A stretch of 21,262 bases of DNA from positions 1 through 21,262 of the forward strand of contig CAZOKH010000063.1 in NCBI GenBank assembly GCA_964580315.1. The letters run 5' to 3'. Source of the stretch: CAZOKH01 sp964580315 (lineage in GTDB: Bacteria; Chloroflexota; Anaerolineae; Anaerolineales; Anaerolineaceae). The position numbers were made by a program, and so were the translations under genes. Each line of letters begins with the position of its first letter. Position 1 is the first letter of the stretch. The notes under the pieces were generated by a model. It did no database searches. It was not told where the DNA came from and saw only the letters and a program-made list of their open reading frames with translations. Positions 15,691-21,262 of this stretch are shown here, piece after piece.

Positions 15691-16533
15691 GTGATAAAAA
15701 TCGTTGCAGATACCTTATCCAATATCCCCCCTGCCGAGGCAAAAGAGCTTGGTGTTGCCTATTTACCTCAGGTGATCATTTTTGGGACGGAATCATATTA
15801 TGACGATTATGAAATCAATTCAGAAATTTTTCTAAAGAAATTGAGATCATCAAACCAGCTTCCCAAAACCGCAGCTCCTCCGCCTGAGTTATACAACCCG
15901 ATCTTCGAAGAATTTTCCAATGCCGGGCATACCATCATCGTCATTACACCTTCATCAGATTTAAGCGGAACATATCGCTCTGCCATGGTCGCAGCAAAAG
16001 ATTTTCCCAATGCAGATATCCGCGTCATTGACACAAGGGTCATTGGAGGAGGACTGGCCGCCATAGTGCGCCAGGCGGTCAAATGGGCAGAGCAGGGTAT
16101 GGATGCCGACACGTTGGTAAAGAATATTGAAGAAATGAGCGCCAGGCACCGCATCTATTTTGTGGTAGATACACTCGAATATTTGCAAAAAGGCGGCCGC
16201 ATTGGCGGGGCAAAAGCATTAATGGGATCCATTCTACAAATCAAGCCCATTTTAAGCCTGCAAAATGGCCGCATTGAGCCGGTTGAAAGCCAGCGCACCC
16301 ACCGCAAAGCCATTGATCGCCTGCGTGAAATCATCGATGCTGAATGCCCGCTCGGTGAAGACTCCTTCCTATGTATGATGCATGGCGACGCTCTGGAAGA
16401 AACCAGTCAACTGGCAAAAGAATTTGAAGCAGACCTCGGATTAAGCAATATCCCAATTTACTGGCTTCCGCCCGCCATATTGGTGCATGGAGGTCCCGGA
16501 ATCATAGCGGCAGCATATTTCACAGCGAAATAG
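15691..16533 (+). CDS. DegV family fatty-acid-binding protein (FakB-like)
   Basis: This 280-residue DegV protein binds a fatty acyl chain; family members called FakB present fatty acids to the kinase FakA for phospholipid synthesis. The N-terminus IKIVADT matches the IVTDS start of the family. SSDLSGTYRSA (88-98) and VIDTRVIGGGLA are conserved blocks, and HGGPG (266-270) near the C-terminus fits the HxGPG ligand motif. The usual TSxPS acyl-carboxylate motif reads TAAPPP (60-65). The start is GTG 15691: GGAGGA (15681-15686) lies 4 nt before it, and DegV proteins begin at this point. The upstream ATG 15679 overlaps that Shine-Dalgarno and would add four residues. No fakA or dhaK-like gene is in the window. 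It sits downstream of the P1 peptidase gene and ahead of a strong hairpin terminator. Confidence 0.9.
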   Translation: MIKIVADTLSNIPPAEAKELGVAYLPQVIIFGTESYYDDYEINSEIFLKKLRSSNQLPKTAAPPPELYNPIFEEFSNAGHTIIVITPSSDLSGTYRSAMVAAKDFPNADIRVIDTRVIGGGLAAIVRQAVKWAEQGMDADTLVKNIEEMSARHRIYFVVDTLEYLQKGGRIGGAKALMGSILQIKPILSLQNGRIEPVESQRTHRKAIDRLREIIDAECPLGEDSFLCMMHGDALEETSQLAKEFEADLGLSNIPIYWLPPAILVHGGPGIIAAAYFTAK

Positions 16534-16551
16534 AAAACTTATCAGAAAAAT

Positions 16552-16583
16552 AACCGCGGGGTGTTTTCCCGCGGTTTGTTTTT
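16552..16583 (+). terminator. Bidirectional hairpin terminator between degV and Fe-ADH genes
   Basis: AACCGCGGG (16552-16560) pairs with CCCGCGGTT (16568-16576) around a 7-nt loop, followed by TGTTTTTT on the plus strand. Read leftward, the stem is followed by ATTTTTC. It can end both convergent units. Confidence 0.9.
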
Positions 16584-17740
16584 TAAATCGCCTGCATTAA
16601 AATTTCAGTCAATTCATCGACTGTCAATTGCAGGGGATTACCCTTCATACTGCTTGAAACTTTGGATTTTTCCACAATCTCTGGAATATCAGACTGGGAA
16701 ATGCCGAATTTTGACAGTGAGGGAATATGCAAATCATCGCACAGTTTTTTCAACCAGGAAACACCTTCATCAATACTGGCCACATGATCATTCGTCACCA
16801 TTTTCGAAACTTCCAGGTAGCGCTGCAGCGCCGGGTTTTGAGGTTCGCGTTGGCGTAATGCCTTAACATTCACAGCAGTTACGATTGGCAGCAACCGGGC
16901 GCAAATAGCGCCGTGCGGCGCATCAAACATGCCCCCAATGGGTCCGGCAAAGCCGTGCGCCGCCCCCAGTCCGGCATTCGCCAGGCACAATCCGCCCAGT
17001 AAACTTGCCCATGCCATATCTTCGCGTGCACGCAGATTATTTCCATCCAGGTAAGCATCAAGTAACGATCGCCCGGCTCGCACAATTCCTTCACGGGCAA
17101 ATAAATCGGTCATCACATTGGCGCGGTGTGAGACAAACGGTTCAATCACCTGGGTCAAAGCATCCATGCCCGAGCTGGCAGTTACCGCTGGAGGCATCGA
17201 ACAGGTCAGCTCTGGATCAATAATCGCCACAGCAGGCAAGATAAATGCGCTTCTCAGGCTAACTTTTACCCTCTTTTCGGTTACAGCCAAAACGGCGTTG
17301 CGCGTTACCTCTGTTCCCGTTCCGGCTGTTGTGGGAATGGCAATCATCGGAGCTGCCCTGTGCTGCAAAGGCTGATTCTTGCCCACTACTTCCAGATAAT
17401 CCAACAAGTTTCCTGGATTGGTCAACATGGCTGAGACAGCCTTCCCGCTGTCCAACACACTGCCGCCGCCAAAAGCAATCACAAAATCGCAGCCGTTCTT
17501 TTTGGCAAAATCCACCCCTTCCAGGATCAACTCAACGGTTGGTTCTCCCTTAATTTGAAAGCTTGACCATTTTATTTTCTTTTCATCCAAAAGGCTGGTA
17601 ATTTTTTCGGGACCTGCGCCGCCGCTTCCCGTAACAAACAAAGCCCTCGAACCGCATGAGGCAGCCAGGTTGCCAATCTCCTGGTGTTTACCATTCCCAA
17701 AAATGATTTGACCCGCTGTAGCAAATTGAAATTGCATCAT
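16583..17740 (-). CDS. Iron-containing (group III) alcohol dehydrogenase family protein
   Basis: This 385-residue protein is a group III dehydrogenase, NAD(P)-dependent, with a Rossmann-like N-terminal domain and an all-helical metal domain. The nucleotide motif GGGSVLD is at 91-97 and PTTAGTGTEVT at 136-146. The metal site normally uses Asp, His, His, His. Asp193 is in GMDALTQ, and His262 and His276 are in AHGFAGPIGG and APHGAI, but the second ligand is Gln197 instead of His. The enzyme could bind a different metal or bind it more weakly, as also occurs in some maleylacetate reductase or lactaldehyde-type relatives. The start ATG 17740 has AAGGAG 6 nt upstream. It lies 11 bp after the ABM monooxygenase stop on the same strand, so the two are probably one operon with related substrates, perhaps a quinol or small carbonyl compound. 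The substrate is not determined. Confidence 0.9.
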   Translation of the reverse strand: MMQFQFATAGQIIFGNGKHQEIGNLAASCGSRALFVTGSGGAGPEKITSLLDEKKIKWSSFQIKGEPTVELILEGVDFAKKNGCDFVIAFGGGSVLDSGKAVSAMLTNPGNLLDYLEVVGKNQPLQHRAAPMIAIPTTAGTGTEVTRNAVLAVTEKRVKVSLRSAFILPAVAIIDPELTCSMPPAVTASSGMDALTQVIEPFVSHRANVMTDLFAREGIVRAGRSLLDAYLDGNNLRAREDMAWASLLGGLCLANAGLGAAHGFAGPIGGMFDAPHGAICARLLPIVTAVNVKALRQREPQNPALQRYLEVSKMVTNDHVASIDEGVSWLKKLCDDLHIPSLSKFGISQSDIPEIVEKSKVSSSMKGNPLQLTVDELTEILMQAI

Positions 17741-17751
17741 TGATTGCTCCT

Positions 17752-18051
17752 TTATTGCGCCGGGGGAAACAATTGTTCATGCCACACACCCTTGCGAGGT
17801 TCTTCCATCATATCCGCAACTGTGTCGCGCCATTTTTTATAATGAGCAGTTTCCTTGTGACTGGCTGGCGCGTCACCGGTCCGGTAACTTTCCAATAATG
17901 TAAACCGGGTCATGTCATCTTTCTCTTGATACAACTCAAACCGATCGATTCCCGGTTCTTTCACACTCATTTGTGCATTTTCAAGAGTGGCTTTTTTAAA
18001 AGCATCAACACAATCCGGTTTAACGTGCACATAGACAAGCACAATAGACAT
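17752..18051 (-). CDS. ABM-domain (antibiotic biosynthesis monooxygenase/LsrG-like) protein
   Basis: This is a 99-residue dimeric ferredoxin-fold alpha+beta-barrel protein of the ABM family, whose members include cofactor-free quinol monooxygenases (YgiN) and the AI-2 isomerase LsrG. The pattern is typical: a first strand VLVYVHVKPD, a helix with AFKKATLENAQMSVKEPG, a strand RFELYQEKDD, FTLLESY, and SHKETAHYKKWRDTV with the His residues often seen in the active pocket. ATG 18051 has GGAGGT 5 nt upstream. The gene begins the operon with Fe-ADH 11 bp downstream. The minus-strand promoter at 18118-18090 fits it. Function as a quinol oxygenase or in small-molecule detoxification is an inference from family and from the neighbouring dehydrogenase. 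Confidence 0.85.
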   Translation of the reverse strand: MSIVLVYVHVKPDCVDAFKKATLENAQMSVKEPGIDRFELYQEKDDMTRFTLLESYRTGDAPASHKETAHYKKWRDTVADMMEEPRKGVWHEQLFPPAQ

Positions 18052-18089
18052 AAATACCTCCAGGGGATAAATCTTATTAAATTTTTCTA

Positions 18090-18118
18090 ATTGTATAACG
18101 AAATAATCACATTCCCAA
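18090..18118 (-). promoter_or_regulatory. Sigma-70-type promoter for the ABM/Fe-ADH operon
   Basis: On the minus strand TTGGGA (18118-18113) and TACAAT (18095-18090) are separated by exactly 17 bp. The start site would fall near 18083, giving a leader of about 30 nt that includes GGAGGT. Confidence 0.6.
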
Positions 18119-18152
18119 ATTATTAAAATTGGATAAGAAGAAAATTTGGTTA

Positions 18153-18182
18153 TTGACTTTTGGGGTTTATTTGTTGTATAGT
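18153..18182 (+). promoter_or_regulatory. Sigma-70-type promoter upstream of the primary sigma factor
   Basis: TTGACT (18153-18158) and TATAGT (18177-18182) each match consensus at 5 of 6 positions, with an 18-bp spacer. The predicted start near 18189 leaves a leader of about 210 nt before ATG 18400. Confidence 0.65.
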
Positions 18183-18229
18183 ATTATCCGGGTCTGGAAA
18201 CAAGTCACAAATTGTGCGAAATTTTCGGA

Positions 18230-18255
18230 GCGGAACTGGTTTTCCGCGTTTTTTT
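18230..18255 (+). terminator. Terminator-like hairpin inside the sigma factor leader
   Basis: GCGGAA (18230-18235) and TTCCGC (18242-18247) form a 6-bp stem with a 6-nt loop, followed by G and seven T residues (18249-18255). It lies about 40 nt after the predicted start of transcription and 145 nt before the sigma factor ATG, so it could act as an attenuator or release a short RNA of about 67 nt. The stem is short, so strength is uncertain. Confidence 0.45.
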
Positions 18256-18294
18256 GTGTCGTTTATCCACTCCTTACAATTCACCAGTACGCTA

Positions 18295-18323
18295 TTGAAT
18301 TTTACAGAAAAAAAGTGTATTCT
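18295..18323 (+). promoter_or_regulatory. Possible second, internal promoter for the sigma factor
   Basis: TTGAAT (18295-18300) and TATTCT (18318-18323) each match 4 of 6 consensus positions, with a 17-bp spacer. A start near 18330 would bypass the leader hairpin. Support is weak. Confidence 0.3.
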
Positions 18324-18399
18324 GACTGTACCATTAACGCAACTGTGTTTCGCTTGCTTATTGATATTAATGAAATGTTGAGGTTTTTTAATTAAGGAT

Positions 18400-19611
18400 A
18401 TGGAGAACGATTTAATCACCGTTGTTGAAGACGACGACGAAGAATTTTCAGCAATAGCCAGGCTTATTGAGCTTGGTCGTCAGAAATCGTATGTCACGAT
18501 TGAAGACATTTTACACTTCTTTCCTGAAGCCGAGCAAGAAGTCGAACAACTGGAAGAAGCTTTTGCCGCTTTAATGAGCGCTGGAATCGCTTACATCGAA
18601 GACTCTGTCACGGAAGAACCCACTGATGAAGAATTAGAATCCAGAGAGTTGGGCGAGGAAGAACCAGAAGAAGATCATGTGTTGGATGACCTCGCCCACA
18701 TTGATACGGATGACACCATTGGTCTATACCTCAAAGAAGTCAGTCGCGTCCCATTATTAAACGCCGAAGAAGAGGTTGACCTGGCGCAGCGCATCGAGCG
18801 CGGGCGAATGGCGCGCGAAGAACTCGCGCGCGGAAACAACAGCAAAAACCGTTGCGTCGAATTACGACTGCTTATTGAGGACGGATGGGAAGCCCGTGAA
18901 CACCTCATCACTGCCAATTCGCGCCTGGTGATCAGCGTTGCCAAAAAATATATGGGGCGCGGTGTGCCGTTTCTGGACTTAATCCAAGAAGGCAACATCG
19001 GTCTCATTCGTGCCACGAAAAAATTCGATTACCGCCGTGGTCACAAATTCAGCACGTATGCTACCTGGTGGATCCGCCAGGCTGTCACACGGGCTATTGC
19101 CGATCAGGGCCGCACCATCCGTGTGCCCGTGCACATGGGCGATCAAATTAACAAATTACTGCGCGTCCAGCACCAGTTAACGCAGCGCCTGGGACGCGAA
19201 CCCGCCGTTGAAGAACTGGCTGAATCATTGGATGTTTCTCCCAAAAAAGTGGAAAACATGATCCAGGTAGCTCGCCGACCTTTATCACTCGAAACCCCCA
19301 CAGATGATGAAGAAGACTCGGTGTTGGGAGACTTCATTGAAGATGACGAAGCGCCGCCCCCTGATGACAGTGCAACGTACAATCTACTGCGCGAACACCT
19401 TGAAGAAGTGTTGAACACCTTGCCCCCCCGTGAAGTGCGCATTTTGCAACTTCGCTACGGCCTTTTAGATGGACAGGCTTACACCCTGGAAGAAGTCGGT
19501 AGAAAAATGGGCGTCACACGCGAACGCGTGCGTCAGATTGAAGCCCAGGCGCTCAGCCGGTTGCGTCACCCCATCATCCGGCGCAAACTGCGCGACTACC
19601 TCGGCGAATAG
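18400..19611 (+). CDS. sigA: Primary RNA polymerase sigma factor, sigma-70 group 1 (RpoD/SigA)
   Basis: This 403-residue protein is a group 1 sigma factor that directs RNA polymerase to housekeeping promoters. An acidic region 1.1 spans residues 1-70, and an acidic linker 70-103 follows. Region 1.2 begins with DDTIGLYLKEV (104-114). Regions 2.1-2.4 run from about 165 to 240, with FLDLIQEGNIGLIRA and the promoter-melting and -10-reading YATWWIRQAVTRAI (220-233). Region 3 covers about 243-320. Region 4.2 contains YTLEEVGRKMGVTRERVRQIEAQ (361-383, broken here only for naming), the -35-reading helix-turn-helix. The start is ATG 18400; an in-frame stop at 18379 excludes anything longer. AAGGA ends only one base before the ATG, an unusually close spacing. 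The gene is single, with a long leader and its own terminator. Symbol choice between rpoD and sigA is convention. Confidence 0.95.
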   Translation: MENDLITVVEDDDEEFSAIARLIELGRQKSYVTIEDILHFFPEAEQEVEQLEEAFAALMSAGIAYIEDSVTEEPTDEELESRELGEEEPEEDHVLDDLAHIDTDDTIGLYLKEVSRVPLLNAEEEVDLAQRIERGRMAREELARGNNSKNRCVELRLLIEDGWEAREHLITANSRLVISVAKKYMGRGVPFLDLIQEGNIGLIRATKKFDYRRGHKFSTYATWWIRQAVTRAIADQGRTIRVPVHMGDQINKLLRVQHQLTQRLGREPAVEELAESLDVSPKKVENMIQVARRPLSLETPTDDEEDSVLGDFIEDDEAPPPDDSATYNLLREHLEEVLNTLPPREVRILQLRYGLLDGQAYTLEEVGRKMGVTRERVRQIEAQALSRLRHPIIRRKLRDYLGE

Positions 19612-19632
19612 CCTTTTTCGATCGTTCCAGTC

Positions 19633-19660
19633 AAACGGCATGGAAAACCATGCCGTTTTT
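19633..19660 (+). terminator. Intrinsic terminator after the sigma factor gene
   Basis: AAACGGCATGG (19633-19643) pairs perfectly with CCATGCCGTTT (19648-19658) around an AAAA loop and continues into further T residues. It lies 22 bp after the stop codon. Confidence 0.92.
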
Positions 19661-19687
19661 AATTCAATTTTTGGCAGGTTAATCACT

Positions 19688-19715
19688 TGCATACTCTGCT
19701 TTTCTGATGCATACT
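19688..19715 (+). repeat. Direct repeat TGCATACT x2, 20-bp period, upstream of the TPR gene
   Basis: TGCATACT occurs at 19688-19695 and again at 19708-19715, exactly 20 bp apart, about two helical turns. A TTGCAT/CATACT pair with 17-bp spacing overlaps the repeats and could be a poor promoter, so the repeat may be either a regulator site or promoter coincidence. Confidence 0.35.
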
Positions 19716-19738
19716 AGGATTGGGAGCAAACGATTACT

Positions 19739-21262
19739 ATGGCGAAAATACCTTTGCGAACTTACATCAAAGATATTGACGGTTTAATCGATCAGGGCCT
19801 CACAGATGAGGCTATAGCAAACTGTAAACATATCTTAATATTATTCCCAAAATATTTAGAAGTTTATGGAACGTTGGGAAAAGCCTATCTGGAAAGCCAA
19901 CGGTATAGCGAAGCATCAGATATTCTGGAAAGAATTCTTTCGGCAAATCCGGACGATTTCGTATCACAGGTCGGACTCAGCATAATTCGAGAAGATGAAA
20001 ATAACCTGGACGCGGCCATCTTTCACATGGAAAGAGCCTACGAGATTCAATCTTCAAACACCGCCATCCAGGAAGAACTAAAAAGGCTTTATGGAAGACG
20101 GGACGGCATCACACCCCACAAAATTCGCATCAGTCGCGGTGCGTTGGTTCGCATGTACTTGCGCGGAGAATTGTACCCACAAACCATAGCCGAAGCACGT
20201 GTTGCCCTTCAGGATGATCCTAATCGCCCTGATATTGAAATTGCCCTGGCTAAAGCCTATACTGCCCTGGGGAAGGATGCCGAAGCATCCGAAATTTGCC
20301 AGCGATTAATCGCAAAACTGCCTTACTGCCTGGACGCCAATCAAATTATGGCATCCATCACAGAAAATAACCGCTCCGCTGATGCCAATCCTTACCGCCA
20401 AAAGCTTATCGAGTTAGATCCATATATGGAATTTTGCCCATCATCATCCGCAAACAGCAAAACCGTCTCGGATGATTCAATCATGATTGACCGCCTGGAA
20501 TGGCAGCCGTCGATGGGTTTGGGGCAGCAGCCCGATTGGGCAAACATGGTTGGTTTGCCTGTTGAAAGCCCCGAACTGGAAACCTCCGACTGGTTGAATG
20601 CCATCCCATCCGGCGATCTGGCTGAACCTTCATCGACGGGCGATACTATAGAACAACCCCAAACCGAAGGAAACGCCTTCTTTGAAACACTCGATCTGGC
20701 AGCTTCGCAGGAAAACGATTTGGACTGGCTAAATGAAATTGCCGAATCAAAACCCGATACCAATGCATTGCCCTTCATCAACAACGTTGCCGAGTCGGCC
20801 TCGCCAGATGAATTGCCCGATTGGCTGCGAGATACACCGCTTGACTCTTCGCCATTTATCCAGTCTCCAGAAGAATCACAATCCTTGGAACAAGATTCTG
20901 AAACAATTGCAGAACCCGATGTGCCCTTTGCTTTAAAGCCGGAGGAGAATTCAGATTGGTTTGGCGAATTCCTCAGCGATCAAGCGCCTGCATCGAATGA
21001 AGACGCCACCACAAACCCGGATGAGGAAGCCTTGCCAGACTGGCTGTTACAATTAAAAAATGAGACCGCGCCATCTGAATCAGCGCAGAGTGATGTATTG
21101 CCTCCCTGGCTCAAACCGGATTCGGCAGCACAGGACACATCTTCGCCTGAAGATGTGGTGTCTCCTTTCATTTCCTCCCCTTTGCAAGAGGAGGAAGAAG
21201 CTGAAGGTTTTGCCGTCCCAGAAACCAGCAGTGAAGAGATCACAGACCTTTCAGAAGAATTG
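19739..21262 (+). CDS. TPR protein with acidic, DWL-motif-rich tail (partial, runs off the window)
   Basis: The frame stays open from ATG 19739 to the last base, 508 codons, with no stop, so the gene continues past the window. Residues about 5-210 are tetratricopeptide-like helices: ILLFPKYLEVYGTLGKAYLE, then RYSEAADILERILSANP-type repeats, then IALAKAYTALGKDAEASEICQ; these repeats usually mediate protein contacts. After about residue 245 the chain becomes Ser/Pro/Glu/Asp-rich and probably disordered, with a spaced Trp motif: Trp267, 285, 330, 362, 407, 435 and 457, mostly in the form Asp-Trp-Leu. No signal peptide or membrane span is seen so far. GGGAG lies 12 nt before the ATG, a long spacing, but an in-frame stop at 19715 leaves no earlier start. 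It follows the sigma factor terminator and is a separate unit. Function is unknown; a scaffold role is inferred. Confidence 0.85.
   Translation, partial: MAKIPLRTYIKDIDGLIDQGLTDEAIANCKHILILFPKYLEVYGTLGKAYLESQRYSEASDILERILSANPDDFVSQVGLSIIREDENNLDAAIFHMERAYEIQSSNTAIQEELKRLYGRRDGITPHKIRISRGALVRMYLRGELYPQTIAEARVALQDDPNRPDIEIALAKAYTALGKDAEASEICQRLIAKLPYCLDANQIMASITENNRSADANPYRQKLIELDPYMEFCPSSSANSKTVSDDSIMIDRLEWQPSMGLGQQPDWANMVGLPVESPELETSDWLNAIPSGDLAEPSSTGDTIEQPQTEGNAFFETLDLAASQENDLDWLNEIAESKPDTNALPFINNVAESASPDELPDWLRDTPLDSSPFIQSPEESQSLEQDSETIAEPDVPFALKPEENSDWFGEFLSDQAPASNEDATTNPDEEALPDWLLQLKNETAPSESAQSDVLPPWLKPDSAAQDTSSPEDVVSPFISSPLQEEEEAEGFAVPETSSEEITDLSEEL

Noticed and set aside
18129..18395. 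An 88-codon open frame in the sigma factor leader, with a hydrophobic stretch near its start
   Set aside because: It overlaps the promoter at 18153-18182, has no Shine-Dalgarno, and begins with a non-ATG codon upstream of the predicted transcription start.

Overview
The window looks like chromosomal DNA from a free-living, fermentative bacterium, most likely of the Anaerolineae lineage of Chloroflexota. That is an inference. It rests on the gene set: a large multidomain GH13 enzyme opposite a GH57 enzyme, an NDUFA9-like epimerase, a TIM-barrel protein ahead of ftsZ, a primary sigma factor of about 400 residues, and a TPR protein with an acidic tail carrying DWL motifs. GC content appears moderate, and Shine-Dalgarno sequences of the GGAG type are common. 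I see no mobile elements, CRISPR arrays, rRNA or tRNA genes.

Layout. (1) 4-3477 (+) encodes a GH13 alpha-glucan enzyme. It runs tail to tail into a minus-strand pair: an SDR-type nucleotide-sugar epimerase-like protein (5802-4909) followed by a GH57 enzyme (4889-3495). (2) 5909-8914 (+) is a compact division cluster: a degenerate TIM-barrel protein, FtsZ, a 71-residue protein and a 70-residue single-span membrane protein, closed by a strong terminator at 8939-8965. (3) 9026-9715 (+) is a signal-anchored extracytoplasmic protein with faint LCP-like features. (4) On the minus strand lie a molybdenum hydroxylase (truncated FAD subunit at 14408-13722, overlapping a fused 2Fe-2S/molybdopterin subunit at 13729-10814), a terminator, and then a thioredoxin-reductase-like flavoprotein (10689-9727). 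(5) 14654-16533 (+) encodes a DmpA/NylC-type P1 peptidase and a DegV lipid-binding protein, followed by a hairpin terminator. (6) On the minus strand, an ABM-type monooxygenase (18051-17752) precedes an iron-type alcohol dehydrogenase (17740-16583). (7) 18400-19611 (+) is the housekeeping sigma factor, with a leader of about 210 nt that holds a terminator-like hairpin. (8) From 19739 to the window edge runs a TPR protein with a disordered acidic tail.

A recurring theme is recognisable families with a changed key residue. FtsZ has His where the T7-loop catalytic Asp is expected. The thioredoxin reductase homologue lacks both NADPH motifs while keeping CxxC. The Fe-ADH has Gln in place of a metal-ligand His. 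The XDH FAD subunit lacks its N-terminal FAD loop region. The TIM-barrel protein has DKP where related hydrolases have NEP. The strongest candidates for something undescribed are the FtsZ operon with its two small partners, the possibly ferredoxin-linked thioredoxin reductase homologue, the sigA leader, and the DWL-motif tail.
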